Shown here: positions 47,333 to 57,693 of the stretch, piece after piece
How positions within the stretch are numbered: the stretch's first letter is position 1
Layout of the letters: every line of letters begins with the position of its first letter
NCBI GenBank assembly: GCA_029257865.1
Contig: JARIAN010000119.1
Coordinates: 1-64,000, forward strand
Length of the DNA: 64,000 nucleotides
Source of the DNA: Phocaeicola sp.
GTDB lineage: Bacteria > Bacteroidota > Bacteroidia > Bacteroidales > Bacteroidaceae
Direction: 5' to 3'
Program-made: the position numbers and the translations under genes
Notes under the pieces: model-generated
What the model was told of the DNA's origin: nothing
The model's input: the letters and a program-made list of their open reading frames with translations, nothing else
The model's database searches: none

Positions 47333-48226
47333 ATGATACGAAAAAGACTCAAAGGTATGGGAGTGGCACTAATTACTCCCTTTAACGAAGACGGTAGTGT
47401 AGACTATGATGCATTGGTAAGACTGGTGGAATATCAGGTACAAAACGGCACCGACTTTTTATGTGTGCTGGGCACTACAGCCGAAACTCCGACGCTGACC
47501 GTGGAGGAAAAGAAGAAAATCAAAAATATTGTGATTGAGCGTGTCAACGGAAGGGTGCCAATCCTTTTGGGTATTAGCAGCAATTGCACGCAGACTGTTG
47601 TTGACACTTTGCGAAACGATGACTTTACAGGAGTAGATGCCGTACTGGTAGCGGTGCCATATTATAACAAACCTTCTCAGGAAGGTATTTACCAGCATTA
47701 TAAGGCGATTGCTGAAGCCAGCAAACTTCCGGTTGTGCTTTATAATGTTCCAGGACGTACAGGAGTGAACATGACAGCCAGCACAACTCTTCGTCTGGCT
47801 CGTGATTTTGATAATATCGTGGCTATCAAAGAGGCTTCTGGAGATATCACACAGATGGATGACATTATCAAGAATAAACCGGAAAACTTTGATGTGATTT
47901 CGGGAGATGATGGTATTACTTTCCCTTTGATTACTTTAGGAGCAGTAGGGGTGATTTCTGTGATAGGAAATGCTTTTCCTCGTGAATTCAGCCGTATGAC
48001 TCGTCTGGCATTGGCCGGTGATTATGCTAATGCTTTGACTATCCATCATAAATTTACGGAACTGTTCAAGCTTTTGTTTGTTGATGGTAATCCTGCTGGT
48101 GTAAAGGCAATGTTGAATATGATGGGAATGATTAAGAACCGTTTACGTTTGCCGTTGGTTCCTACTCGTATTACAACTTTCGAAGAAATGCGTCGTATTT
48201 TGGAAGAACTTAAAGTGAAATTATAA
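47333..48226 (+). CDS. dapA: 4-hydroxy-tetrahydrodipicolinate synthase
   Basis: 297 residues, TIM barrel. GVALITPFNEDGSVD at the N terminus, GTTAETPTL, the YYNKPSQEG Tyr and the Schiff-base Lys in VAIKEASGDI (near 165). It condenses pyruvate with aspartate semialdehyde in lysine/diaminopimelate synthesis. Monocistronic with its own terminator. Confidence 0.95.
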   Translation: MIRKRLKGMGVALITPFNEDGSVDYDALVRLVEYQVQNGTDFLCVLGTTAETPTLTVEEKKKIKNIVIERVNGRVPILLGISSNCTQTVVDTLRNDDFTGVDAVLVAVPYYNKPSQEGIYQHYKAIAEASKLPVVLYNVPGRTGVNMTASTTLRLARDFDNIVAIKEASGDITQMDDIIKNKPENFDVISGDDGITFPLITLGAVGVISVIGNAFPREFSRMTRLALAGDYANALTIHHKFTELFKLLFVDGNPAGVKAMLNMMGMIKNRLRLPLVPTRITTFEEMRRILEELKVKL

Positions 48227-48246
48227 TATTTCAGAGGTAAAATAGA

Positions 48247-48290
48247 AAACCTCCCATGCTTTTTCAAATAAAAGTTTGGGAGGTTTTTTT
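48247..48290. terminator. Bidirectional terminator between dapA and the MBL gene
   Basis: AAACCTCCCA / TGGGAGGTTT with A-run and T-run flanks, between convergent genes. Confidence 0.9.
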
Positions 48291-48327
48291 ATATGCTTTT
48301 TAATGAAGAGCAGACTATGGAAAGGAC

Positions 48328-49140
48328 TCAGACTGTTTCAAAGAAATACATTTCTGATGGAAGCGTGCGCTTTAGCGCTGTAACTTTCAGGTCTTTACCT
48401 ACAATAATTTGTTTTTCTTTCAGCGCTATTTCCACTGTCTTTAAAGCTAAGTCAGGGTGGTTATTGTCTTTACTCAGATGGCAAAGCCACAAATGTTTTA
48501 GCTTTGGGGGAAGTTCGCTGGCCAGATAATTTGCCATTTCATGGTTGCTCATGTGCCCGTTAGGACCGGCAATTCTTGCTTTCAGATGTTGCGGGTAAGG
48601 TCCCATCTGCAACATGTTTTCATCGTAATTTGCTTCTAAAATAAGATAATCGGCTTTTTGAATATATTGTTTTGCTGTTTCTGTAAGATGTCCTATATCT
48701 GTGAGAAAAGAAAAAGTCAGCCCACCTATTTCTATGCAATATCCTACATTGTCGGTTCCGTCATGTGGCACTTCAAAAGGAGTGATGCGGAAGTCTTCCA
48801 GTTGCATTGTTTCTTCCTTTTCCACAAACCGTTTGGACTCTTGGCTCAGTTTCTCCGTCATGCAATAGCTGCGGTTAATGCCAAAATGGATTTCAGGAGT
48901 TGTATAGATAGGAATATGATGCTTGCCTGCCAAGTGTCCTACAGCCTTGATATGGTCGGCGTGGTCGTGTGTTACAAACACCGCCTTGATAGTTTCAAGA
49001 GATAGGGTATGGTCCTTGCAGATTTTCTTGATAGTTCGGATGCCTACTCCTGCATCAATAAATATGCCGTATGTTTCTGTGCCGAGATAATAACAGTTTC
49101 CACTGCTGCCACTTCCCAGACTCATAAATCGTATTTTCAT
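48328..49140 (-). CDS. Metallo-beta-lactamase-fold hydrolase (YycJ-like)
   Basis: 270 residues. MKIRFMSLGSGSSGNCYYL at the N terminus and the metal motif THDHADH near 57-63 are characteristic of the WalJ/YycJ group; later ligands are in PHDGTDNVG and GHMSNHE. YycJ-type enzymes are 5'-exonuclease-like proteins, and the exact role here is unknown. Cytoplasmic. Confidence 0.88.
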   Translation of the reverse strand: MKIRFMSLGSGSSGNCYYLGTETYGIFIDAGVGIRTIKKICKDHTLSLETIKAVFVTHDHADHIKAVGHLAGKHHIPIYTTPEIHFGINRSYCMTEKLSQESKRFVEKEETMQLEDFRITPFEVPHDGTDNVGYCIEIGGLTFSFLTDIGHLTETAKQYIQKADYLILEANYDENMLQMGPYPQHLKARIAGPNGHMSNHEMANYLASELPPKLKHLWLCHLSKDNNHPDLALKTVEIALKEKQIIVGKDLKVTALKRTLPSEMYFFETV

Positions 49141-49377
49141 TATTATATTGTCATTTTAATTTAGAGTGATTACAAATATACTACAATAAATTGAGAGGAA
49201 CGGTTGATTTGGAAAATATCTTGCAGAGTGATTGTCGTAAGAGTAAGAAGGGGAATTTTCTTTTCAATAATTTCTCTATCTGCCCGAAAAGTAATATTTT
49301 TACTTCTTCAAATGCTATTGTCCATTTTCTTATTGGATAGGCATGGATTACTAATTGTATATAATAAGACGCAAGAA

Positions 49378-50706
49378 ATGAAACCACAATTTTTGATAGG
49401 ATCTCCCACTTCTGGTAGCGGTAAGACTATTTTTATGCTTGGGCTGCTTCGAGCCTTGCAGCGGAGGAATTTGAAAGTGCAGCCGTTCAAGTGTGGACCG
49501 GATTTTATCGACACACAATATCATACCATTGCTTCAGACGCTGAATCGGTCAATTTGGACAGTTGGATGGCTTCTCCCACTCATATTCAGTCGCTGTATA
49601 ATAATTATGGGGAAAAGTCAGATGTTTGTATTGCAGAAGGAGCCATGGGGCTTTACGACGGCTTCGACCGTATGAAAGGAAGTTGTGCGGAGGTAGTGGA
49701 GCTTTTGCGCATTCCGGTTATCTTGGTTGTCAACGCCAGAGCTACATCTTATTCGGTAGCTCCACTCTTGCAAGGCTTTCGTAATTTTCATCCCAATGTC
49801 CATATAGCAGGTGTTGTTTTTAATCAAGTTGCTTCATCTGCACATTATTCGGCTTTGAGGCAAGCCTGTAATGATGCAGGCTTGGAGTGTATGGGATATT
49901 TGCCAGTGGTGGAAGGAAACAGGATGCTGCCTCGCTATTCAGGACTGACTCTTTCTATCAAGCAGTCGGTTGATGAATTGGCAGGTTTTATGGCCGATTT
50001 AATAGAGAAACATGTTTCGGTAGATAAGATGTTAAACCGTTGTATCCGCATCTTTCCTTGTAGGTATAGCTTGCCTTATACTTCAGAGATGGACAGTGCG
50101 CCTTTATTTGCTGCGCATACCAAGAAGATGACGATTGCTGTAGCTCGCGACCCTGCTTTTTATTTTCTATATCGGTCGCATCTAGACAAATTGAAAACAA
50201 TGGGGGAAGTTGTTTTCTTCAGCCCGTTGCATGGAAGTGATTTGCCGGATGCTGATTTGATTTATCTTCCTGGGGGGTATCCGGAACTTTTTGCAAGGCA
50301 ACTATATCGTAGAAAACGCTTTCTGCAGCAGTTGTATCATTATGCAATGAATGGCGGAAAGATATTGGCAGAAGGTGGGGGTTCTATTTTGCTCGGACGC
50401 TCATTGACGGTCCGTGAAGGAGGAAGTGTTTATGAAATGGCTGGAGTATTCCCGTTAGATTTCAGTATTGCTGAACCAAAACTGACGGTAGGTTATCGCT
50501 ATACAACTTACCAAGGTATAGAATGGAGAGGTTGCGAATCGCATTATTCTATGATAACTAATCCTGCAGCCTGCCCATCAGATGCGCAGTTGTTTACTGC
50601 ACGTGGATCCGAAGTTTCAACGTCTTTCTTTCGGATAAAGAATGTGATAGCAGGTTATACGCATTGGTATTGGGCAGAGAAAGAATTGCTGGATTTGTGG
50701 AAGTGA
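49378..50706 (+). CDS. cbiA: CbiA-like cobyrinic acid a,c-diamide synthase, amidotransferase Cys replaced
   Basis: 442 residues. P-loop GSPTSGSGKT at 8-17 and KCGPDFID follow the CbiA/CobB pattern. In the C-terminal glutamine-amidotransferase half the nucleophile is expected in ECGG, but the sequence is AEGGGSILL with Gly333 in the Cys position. The His partner region (ESHYS) is kept. Glutaminase activity is therefore doubtful; the enzyme might use free ammonia or have another role. ATG 49378 gives the normal N terminus, while a longer frame reaches 49204. No other cobalamin genes are adjacent. Confidence 0.88.
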   Translation: MKPQFLIGSPTSGSGKTIFMLGLLRALQRRNLKVQPFKCGPDFIDTQYHTIASDAESVNLDSWMASPTHIQSLYNNYGEKSDVCIAEGAMGLYDGFDRMKGSCAEVVELLRIPVILVVNARATSYSVAPLLQGFRNFHPNVHIAGVVFNQVASSAHYSALRQACNDAGLECMGYLPVVEGNRMLPRYSGLTLSIKQSVDELAGFMADLIEKHVSVDKMLNRCIRIFPCRYSLPYTSEMDSAPLFAAHTKKMTIAVARDPAFYFLYRSHLDKLKTMGEVVFFSPLHGSDLPDADLIYLPGGYPELFARQLYRRKRFLQQLYHYAMNGGKILAEGGGSILLGRSLTVREGGSVYEMAGVFPLDFSIAEPKLTVGYRYTTYQGIEWRGCESHYSMITNPAACPSDAQLFTARGSEVSTSFFRIKNVIAGYTHWYWAEKELLDLWK

Positions 50707-50727
50707 ACTGGTTTTGATATAAAGCTA

Positions 50728-50784
50728 AAAAAGGTCTTTCAGAAACTACTTGTTTAAATCAAGTTAAATCTGAAAGACCTTTTT
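50728..50784. terminator. Bidirectional terminator between cbiA and lptG-type genes
   Basis: AAAAAGGTCTTTCAGA / TCTGAAAGACCTTTTT perfect 16-bp stem around a 25-base loop. Confidence 0.9.
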
Positions 50785-50801
50785 CTATTTTGAAGAAAAG
50801 T

Positions 50802-51914
50802 TTATTTCGGTGCTTTACGATAAAGGTAAATGGCTATGAACAGATAAAGAATATTAGGTATCCAAACAGCAAGAGCCGGCCACATATTCCCATTAAGTGC
50901 AAATGTCGAAGATATGGTCTGGAATAAGATATAAGAGAAACTTAGTCCCAATCCGATACCTAGATGCAATCCCATTCCACCTTTCACTTTTCTAGAAGAT
51001 AAAGATACTCCGATAGAAGTAAGGATGAATGCAGCAAATGACATGGCTATACGTCGATGGTATTCCACTTCAAATGCCTTAATATTGGCAAATCCCCTTT
51101 TTTTCTGTTTGGAAATATAGTCGCTTAACTGTCTGCTGGTCATTGTTTCTTGTTGTCCGCGTGTGATAAGGAAGTCTTGTGGCTCCATATTGATGATGGT
51201 GTCCAAGCGCTCTCCTTTAGTGATCTGCTCACGCATTCCTCTCATCTCTCGTATCATATAGTCTTTTACAATCCACTTGTGATAAGTAGCTGTGTCGTAA
51301 GTGATGCGTCTTGCTGTAAGATGGGATACCAACTTATGATCTTCAAATTTATCTAGTGAAAAACGATATCCGGTTTTGTTATAGTTTTCATAACGTTCCA
51401 TATAGGCTATAGTACCTGAATCTACTTCCAACTGGATATTCCTTACATATTCGGCTGATTTCTTGTTTTTGTAAAGCTTTTCAAAATTCAGTCGGGTGAC
51501 ACTTCCTGTAGGGATGACTTCAGTACCTAAGATGAAGGTAACGGTAGAGATGATGGCTGCCGAAATCATATAAGGTACCATCATGCGCTTGAAACTCATT
51601 CCTGTAGAGAACATTGCGATGATTTCTGAATTTTCTGCCAGTTTGGATGTGAAGAAGATAACGGCAATAAAGACAAACAAAGGACTGAACAGGTTGGTGT
51701 AATAAGGGATAAAGTTCAGGTAGTAGTCAAAGACGATAGCTTCTAAAGGCGCCTTGTTATTGATGAAGCGGTCGATGTTCTCATTCACATCAAACACTAC
51801 AGCAATAGAAATAATTAAGGCGATGGCAAAAAAATACGTACCAAGAAACTTGCCGATAATATATCGGTCAAGCCTCTTGATTCCTTTTATTTTGAATAAA
51901 TCTTTCTTCATCAT
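50802..51914 (-). CDS. LptF/LptG family permease
   Basis: 370 residues. Transmembrane segments at about 22-44 and 64-88, with two or three more near 100-125 and in the last 90 residues, surround a periplasmic beta domain (about 130-260). RYIIGKFLGTYFFAI and IAMFSTGMSFKRMM match the YjgP/YjgQ family. It forms part of the ABC complex that extracts lipopolysaccharide from the inner membrane. It is 10 bases downstream of tgt and in the lon-tgt-lptG order. An ATG at 51911 is an equally possible start. Confidence 0.9.
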   Translation of the reverse strand: MMKKDLFKIKGIKRLDRYIIGKFLGTYFFAIALIISIAVVFDVNENIDRFINNKAPLEAIVFDYYLNFIPYYTNLFSPLFVFIAVIFFTSKLAENSEIIAMFSTGMSFKRMMVPYMISAAIISTVTFILGTEVIPTGSVTRLNFEKLYKNKKSAEYVRNIQLEVDSGTIAYMERYENYNKTGYRFSLDKFEDHKLVSHLTARRITYDTATYHKWIVKDYMIREMRGMREQITKGERLDTIINMEPQDFLITRGQQETMTSRQLSDYISKQKKRGFANIKAFEVEYHRRIAMSFAAFILTSIGVSLSSRKVKGGMGLHLGIGLGLSFSYILFQTISSTFALNGNMWPALAVWIPNILYLFIAIYLYRKAPK

Positions 51915-51924
51915 ACGGTGGTCG

Positions 51925-53055
51925 TTACAGTCGGGTAGAGAGTCGATTTACCATCATTGGCTTCCAAGTAGAAAAATCTCCTGCAATAATATGTTTGCGT
52001 GCTTCTCCAGCGAGCCACAAATAGAAAGCCAGATTGTGGATTGATGCGATTTGCATGGCCAGCAGTTCCTGAGCATGGAACAAATGACGGAGGTATGCTC
52101 GGCTATACATCGTGTCTACATACGATGCCCCATCTTCTTCAATAGGAGAGTAGTCTTTCTCCCATTTTTTGTTGCGCATATTCATAATGCCGTTTTTGGT
52201 AAAAATCATACCGTTTCGTCCGTTGCGGGTAGGCATTACGCAGTCGAACATATCTACTCCTCGTTCTATACCCTCCAGGATATTCATAGGGGTTCCTACT
52301 CCCATCAGGTAGCGAGGTTTGTCGGTAGGTAATATTTCATTGACCACTTCTATCATTTCGTACATCTTTTCAGTAGGCTCTCCTACAGCCAGTCCGCCGA
52401 TTGCATTCCCGTCTGCTCCTTTCGATGCAATATATTCAGCCGAGCGGCGGCGGAGGTCAGGATATACACATCCTTGTACAATAGGGAAAAGTGATTGCTG
52501 ATAGCCATATTTGGGTTCTGTTTCATTGAAACGTGTAATACAACGGTCTAGCCAACGATGTGTCAGCTCCATTGATTTCTTGGCATATTCATAATCAGAT
52601 GTACCGGGTGCACATTCATCAAAAGCCATCATAATATCTGCTCCGATGGTACGTTCTATGTCCATTACGCGCTCTGGGGTAAATAAATGTTTGGAGCCAT
52701 CGATGTGTGAGCGGAATTCCACTCCTTCTTCTCTCATCTTTCTTATACCAGAAAGAGAAAAGACCTGAAAGCCACCACTGTCTGTCAGCATGGGGCGGTC
52801 AAATCCGTTGAACTTATGCAGTCCGCCAGCACCTTCAATGACATCCAGCCCGGGGCGAAGATACAGATGATAGGTATTTCCCAAAATGATTTGGGCTTTA
52901 ATATCATCCTTAATTTCATGCAGATGCACCCCTTTTACACTTCCCAACGTACCTACAGGCATAAAAATGGGAGTTTCGATTTGTCCGTGGTCGGTGGTTA
53001 TCAGTCCGGCACGTGCATTCGATTTTGGGTCGGTATATTGTAATTCAAACTTCAT
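51925..53055 (-). CDS. tgt: tRNA-guanine transglycosylase
   Basis: 376 residues. TIM-barrel segments: LTDSGGFQVFSLSG, with the catalytic Asp in DECAPGTSDYEY (near 145) and the nucleophile Asp in FDCVMPTRNGRNG (near 268). The usual zinc-binding CxCxxC cluster near 305-310 is not apparent: the sequence there reads KKWEKDYSPIEEDGASYVDT. It exchanges guanine 34 for preQ1 in queuosine tRNAs. Confidence 0.93.
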   Translation of the reverse strand: MKFELQYTDPKSNARAGLITTDHGQIETPIFMPVGTLGSVKGVHLHEIKDDIKAQIILGNTYHLYLRPGLDVIEGAGGLHKFNGFDRPMLTDSGGFQVFSLSGIRKMREEGVEFRSHIDGSKHLFTPERVMDIERTIGADIMMAFDECAPGTSDYEYAKKSMELTHRWLDRCITRFNETEPKYGYQQSLFPIVQGCVYPDLRRRSAEYIASKGADGNAIGGLAVGEPTEKMYEMIEVVNEILPTDKPRYLMGVGTPMNILEGIERGVDMFDCVMPTRNGRNGMIFTKNGIMNMRNKKWEKDYSPIEEDGASYVDTMYSRAYLRHLFHAQELLAMQIASIHNLAFYLWLAGEARKHIIAGDFSTWKPMMVNRLSTRL

Positions 53056-53072
53056 AAATGTGAGTACTATAG

Positions 53073-53104
53073 GTAGGTTTCCTGAAATGTTTCAGGAAAC
53101 CTAC
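53073..53104 (+). repeat. 15-bp perfect hairpin between lon and tgt
   Basis: GTAGGTTTCCTGAAA / TTTCAGGAAACCTAC with a two-base gap. The T-rich tract follows it on the plus strand, opposite to lon and tgt, so it would end antisense transcription into lon. It may also act as an RNA processing or stability site between the two minus-strand genes. Confidence 0.75.
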
Positions 53105-53111
53105 TAGGTTT

Positions 53112-55598
53112 TTATTTTTTTTTGGTCTCTTCTTTTTTCTCTTCTGCAATAGAGAAATCAATGGCATCTTTAACCTTTTCATTGGATAAAGCAAGGGCCA
53201 GCACCTCTTTAATGTCTGAAACATAATGGAAGTTTACACCTTTTAAATAGATTGGTTGTATTTCTTCTATATCTTTCTTGTTTTCTTCGCAGAGAATAAT
53301 ATTTGTGATGCCGGCGCGTTTAGCTGCTAGAATCTTTTCGCGGATGCCACCTACCGGCAAAACTTTACCGCGCAGGGTGATTTCACCAGTCATTGCCAGA
53401 TTCGGTTGTACTTTGCGTTGAGTCAAAGCTGAAGCCAAAGAAGTAACCATAGTAATACCTGCCGACGGACCATCCTTTGGTATAGCACCTTCCGGCACAT
53501 GGATATGGATGTTCCAGTTGTCGAAAATTCCTTCAGGGAGATTCAGCATCGCAGAATGGGCTTTTAGGTATTCTAAAGCTAGCATAGCCGACTCTTTCAT
53601 TACATCTCCCAAGTTTCCGGTCAAGGTCAATCGTCCTCCTTTACCTTTGCTCAGGCTAGTTTCCACAAAGAGGATTTCCCCTCCTACAGCAGTCCATGCC
53701 AATCCTGTAACTACACCCGCGTATTCATTTCCTTGATACTTATCGCGTGAGTAAGTTTTCGACCCTAAAAATTTAGAAACATCTGCCGGTTTCAGTTCGT
53801 AAGTTTCAGTAAAGCGTTCACTGGCAATTTCAAGTGCCACTTTACGCATCACTTTGCTCAATGTCTTTTCTAGTTGTCTTACCCCACTTTCACGCGTATA
53901 GTTCTCTATGATATACTCAATGGCAGCTTTAGAGAATTTAAGATGCTCTTTCTTCAGTCCGTTGGCTTCCATTTCTTTAGGAATTAAATGACGGCGAGCA
54001 ATCTCTGTTTTCTCTTCAGTGATATATCCGCTCACTTCAATAAGTTCCATGCGGTCCAGTAGTGGCTGAGGGATTGTTCCCAGGTCATTGGCTGTAGCAA
54101 TGAACATGATGTTCGACAAGTCATAGTCCATATCAATATAATTGTCATGGAATGAATTGTTTTGTTCTGGATCCAAGACTTCCAGCATTGCAGAACTTGG
54201 GTCTCCACGATGGTCGCTTCCCAATTTGTCTATCTCGTCCAAGATAATCACGGGGTTGGAAGTGCCGGCTTTAATCAAGCTTTTGATGATACGTCCTGGC
54301 ATTGCGCCGATATACGTTTTGCGGTGTCCTCTAATTTCAGCTTCATCTCTTACTCCACCTAAGGACATACGCACATATTTTCTTTTCAAGGCTGTTGCGA
54401 TAGAGCGGCCTAAAGAAGTTTTTCCTACCCCCGGAGGGCCATAAAGACAGATGATAGGTGACTTCAAATCTCCTTTCAGTTTCAGCACGGCCAGATGTTC
54501 CAGTATACGTTCCTTCACTTTTTCCAGTCCGTAGTGATCTTTGTTCAGCACTTTTTCTGCATTAGGAATACTCAGTGAGTCGGCTGAATATTCTTCCCAT
54601 GGTAATGCCAGCAAAGTCTGAAGGTAAGAAAGCTGAATGTTATAGTCGGGAGCCTGAGGATTGATACGTTCCAGTTTGCTAACTTCACGTTCAAAGATAT
54701 CGGCAACCTCTTTGCTCCATTTCTTTTTTTCACCTTTCACTCTCAACTCGTCTATCTCATCATCCTGCCCATTCCCAAGTTCATCTTGAATATTCTTGAT
54801 TTGTTGCTGCAAGAAATACTCTCGCTGCTGCTTGTCAAGGTCTTCGCGAGTTTTCATTTGAATGTTACGGCGAAGAGCTGCAAACTGCATTTCTCGGTCA
54901 AGAATCTGGATTAACTTATACATGCAGTCCTTGATGGATGTTTGGTCAATCAGTTTGAACTTGTCTTCCAGGCTGAAAGGGAAGTTTGTGCAGACGAAGT
55001 TGACAAAGAGGCTAGGCTTCTTCAAGTTTTTCAAGGTGAATGCTAAATCCGGTCCCATCTGGTCGGACAATTCCAAGAATTTCTTGGTCAAATCACGGCA
55101 AGTATCCATCAAGACCTTCATTTCCTTATTGACTTCCGGTTCTTTTTGTTTTTCCATGAAAGAAACTTTCCCCATTAAGTAAGGTTTGGTTTCTGTCACT
55201 TCTTCAATCTTCACCTTGGTAGAGCTTGTCTGAACAATGGCTGTTGTTCCTCCGTTAGGCATTTCCAGAACTCGGAGCACATGGCCTATTACGGCAGTTT
55301 GATGCAAGTCTTTATATCCAGGGTCTTCTACTTCAGCTACTTTCTGAGTGGCAATTACGATATTTGTTTCATCTTTAGTTGCGCTTTTTGCCAGTTTCAA
55401 AGTGCTTTCTCTACCTATAGATACTGGCAATATGGAAGAAGGAAATATCACCATGTTTCTTAGCGTCATGATGGCAAACTCCTGTTCGAAATCTTCGACA
55501 GGCATATCCACATGCAAAGCATCTATCTCTGCTATCATTGGCATGTCATCGCTGGTTGGTTCCGGCACCAAATCTCCTGCTTTTTTCTTTTTTACCAT
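53112..55598 (-). CDS. lon: ATP-dependent Lon protease
   Basis: 828 residues from ATG 55598 ([12 protein letters not shown]). N-terminal substrate-binding domain ([14 protein letters not shown]), Walker [12 protein letters not shown] near 389, Walker B ILDEIDK, and the protease domain with catalytic Ser in [10 protein letters not shown] (near 707) and Lys near 750 in [11 protein letters not shown]. Degrades misfolded and regulatory proteins. Lysine-rich, charged C-terminal tail. Confidence 0.97.
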   Translation of the reverse strand: MVKKKKAGDLVPEPTSDDMPMIAEIDALHVDMPVEDFEQEFAIMTLRNMVIFPSSILPVSIGRESTLKLAKSATKDETNIVIATQKVAEVEDPGYKDLHQTAVIGHVLRVLEMPNGGTTAIVQTSSTKVKIEEVTETKPYLMGKVSFMEKQKEPEVNKEMKVLMDTCRDLTKKFLELSDQMGPDLAFTLKNLKKPSLFVNFVCTNFPFSLEDKFKLIDQTSIKDCMYKLIQILDREMQFAALRRNIQMKTREDLDKQQREYFLQQQIKNIQDELGNGQDDEIDELRVKGEKKKWSKEVADIFEREVSKLERINPQAPDYNIQLSYLQTLLALPWEEYSADSLSIPNAEKVLNKDHYGLEKVKERILEHLAVLKLKGDLKSPIICLYGPPGVGKTSLGRSIATALKRKYVRMSLGGVRDEAEIRGHRKTYIGAMPGRIIKSLIKAGTSNPVIILDEIDKLGSDHRGDPSSAMLEVLDPEQNNSFHDNYIDMDYDLSNIMFIATANDLGTIPQPLLDRMELIEVSGYITEEKTEIARRHLIPKEMEANGLKKEHLKFSKAAIEYIIENYTRESGVRQLEKTLSKVMRKVALEIASERFTETYELKPADVSKFLGSKTYSRDKYQGNEYAGVVTGLAWTAVGGEILFVETSLSKGKGGRLTLTGNLGDVMKESAMLALEYLKAHSAMLNLPEGIFDNWNIHIHVPEGAIPKDGPSAGITMVTSLASALTQRKVQPNLAMTGEITLRGKVLPVGGIREKILAAKRAGITNIILCEENKKDIEEIQPIYLKGVNFHYVSDIKEVLALALSNEKVKDAIDFSIAEEKKEETKKK

Positions 55599-55767
55599 AT
55601 TTTGTATTTTGTCTATTATATGTTTATAAAAAAACGACACGGGAAATACACCCATAAACGGCTACAAATTTAATGTTTTTGCCCTAAAAAAGAAAATGTA
55701 TTGATTACAAATGATGGGCTTCTTAAAATAAATGGGCTTTTATTAGAATAAAATGGGGAGTTTTATC

Positions 55768-55775
55768 TATTTTTG
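55768..55775 (+). promoter_or_regulatory. -7 promoter element for trmN6
   Basis: TATTTTTG, 33 bases before the ATG at 55809. Confidence 0.5.
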
Positions 55776-55808
55776 GCACTTTGTTTTGGATAAAAGACGA
55801 ATTATAGT

Positions 55809-56513
55809 ATGGCAAATCATTTTTTTAAATTCAAGCAGTTTACAGTGTTTCAAGATCGCTGTGCCATGAAAGTCGGTACAGATGGTGTGCTTTTGGGAGC
55901 GTGGGCAGATGTGGCACAGGCCCAGCGTGTGCTCGATATTGGTACAGGAACTGGCTTGATAGCCTTGATGTGCGCCCAAAGAAGTCAGGCTAGAATTGTT
56001 GGTATTGAGATTGATTCGGATGCAGTGGTGCAGGCCCGTGAAAATGTTGCAGCCTCTCCTTGGGCAAATCGGATAGAAGTGATGGAAGGGGATGTAAGGG
56101 CGTTTGCGCCTGAAGCTTGTTTTGATGTGATTGTTTCTAACCCACCTTATTTTCAAGAGCAAGTGTTTTGTACCGATAAGCAGCGAAATGCGGCACGGCA
56201 TACCGACGGTTTGTCTTTCGAAGAGCTGATTCGTTCTGTATCTGTCTTGCTCTCTCCGGCAGGAAGGTTTTATGTGGTGCTTCCTACAAATGCTGTGGTC
56301 GATTTTGTCCAATTGGCTGCAGTGTTTCACTTCTATCTTTGCCGTCATACCACCATTTACACAAAGCCCGACGGGCAGTCCAAGCGTTCATTGCTTGCTT
56401 TTGGGCGAGAAATGAACGCTTGCTTGCGTGATTCTTTGGTGGTGGAACTGTCGCGTCATGTATATAGTCCGGAGTATATCTGTCTTACAAAAGACTTTTA
56501 TCTTACGATGTAA
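55809..56513 (+). CDS. trmN6: tRNA1(Val) (adenine37-N6)-methyltransferase
   Basis: 234 residues. The opening FKFKQFTVFQDRCAMKVGTD is typical of YfiC/TrmN6. The SAM motif LDIGTGTGLIALM is near 38-50 and the catalytic NPPY near 111 (VSNPPYFQ). It methylates A37 of a valine tRNA, consistent with family assignment; specificity in this organism is inferred. Confidence 0.93.
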   Translation: MANHFFKFKQFTVFQDRCAMKVGTDGVLLGAWADVAQAQRVLDIGTGTGLIALMCAQRSQARIVGIEIDSDAVVQARENVAASPWANRIEVMEGDVRAFAPEACFDVIVSNPPYFQEQVFCTDKQRNAARHTDGLSFEELIRSVSVLLSPAGRFYVVLPTNAVVDFVQLAAVFHFYLCRHTTIYTKPDGQSKRSLLAFGREMNACLRDSLVVELSRHVYSPEYICLTKDFYLTM

Positions 56514-56518
56514 ATTGC

Positions 56519-57559
56519 CTAATTCTTTTTAGACAGACGGCGCAAAATGTTTTGGTTGATTTGCAGCAAGTGGTGATGTTTACGTACAATCGTTTCTGTA
56601 ATAGGTTTTCGTCCTACCATATCCATGAAAAACTGGAAAAGATTGTATGTATTGTAGAAAGACTTGCTGCTGCCTTTTTCAGGGACGATGATGTTCAGTC
56701 CTTGTGGCACTATTTCCACTTCAAGATCCTTGCTTCCCATTGCGGGGTCACCATCGAAGTGGAATACTCCTTCCGATGTCCGATGAATTGTTATCTTCTT
56801 TTCTTTCAATGTCTTTATACGCCAGTTTTGGTTGATTGTCTTGCTAAACAGTTGGAAGGAAATAGCTGGGGCTTCCAGCATGGTAAATGGCTCCAGTATG
56901 GTAATGTCCATTTCCCCGTCGGTCAGCGATGCTTTAGGGGCGATGTAGGCATTGTTGCCATATTGCGAGGCATTGGCGCAGGCTATCAAAAAAGCTTTAT
57001 ACTTCATGCTTCCTGATTCATTTTCTATCTCATAGGTTTCCGGATGGTACCTTAATCCTTCTTGTAAGGTGTTTTCGAGGTAGGTGAGCAGTCCTCTTTT
57101 CTTTGAGCTTGCGAATTTCATGCTTACAAAAGCGTCAAATCCAACTCCGCAAGTGCAGAAGAAAGGTCTCTCATTGATTTTACCGTAGTCAATTTGGATG
57201 CACTGCCCTTTGTTTAATGTTTCGATAGCTCCTTTCGGGTCAAGAGGGATATGGAGATGTCTAGCCAATCCGTTTCCTGAGCCGCATGGAATAATCCCCA
57301 TTGCGGTGTTGGTGTGGATTAACGAGCGTCCCACTTCGTTGATGGTGCCATCACCTCCAATGGCCACCACAATGTCCATCTTGCCTTTAACGGCTTCTTT
57401 GGCCAGCACTTCAGCATGTCCGGCATATTTAGTTTTCTTGATTACATAATTGTAGACACCCTTATCCAAACGCTCATCTATCAAACGTAAGATATTCTCC
57501 TTTCCGCTTGTTCCGGAGATGGGGTTGACTATGAATGCTATTTGTTTTTTCGAGCTCAT
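56519..57559 (-). CDS. Diacylglycerol/sphingosine-type lipid kinase
   Basis: 346 residues. The DAGK catalytic motif GGDGTINEV is at 68-76, NPISGTSGK near the N terminus, and the GSGNGLARHL region matches the nucleotide site. Cytoplasmic or peripheral-membrane enzyme that phosphorylates a lipid hydroxyl. It lies divergent from the serine palmitoyltransferase gene, so the substrate may be a sphingoid base or ceramide rather than diacylglycerol (inference). Confidence 0.87.
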   Translation of the reverse strand: MSSKKQIAFIVNPISGTSGKENILRLIDERLDKGVYNYVIKKTKYAGHAEVLAKEAVKGKMDIVVAIGGDGTINEVGRSLIHTNTAMGIIPCGSGNGLARHLHIPLDPKGAIETLNKGQCIQIDYGKINERPFFCTCGVGFDAFVSMKFASSKKRGLLTYLENTLQEGLRYHPETYEIENESGSMKYKAFLIACANASQYGNNAYIAPKASLTDGEMDITILEPFTMLEAPAISFQLFSKTINQNWRIKTLKEKKITIHRTSEGVFHFDGDPAMGSKDLEVEIVPQGLNIIVPEKGSSKSFYNTYNLFQFFMDMVGRKPITETIVRKHHHLLQINQNILRRLSKKN

Positions 57560-57693
57560 TTTAGTTCGGTTTTTCGTGTAAATATCTTACAAAAATAGCA
57601 TTTTTTTAATTATATGCGATTATTACTGGGTAAAGAAATGTTGTCAATAGCTATTTTTTCTGTCTTTCAGTTTAGTAAACCAATTATAATTAG

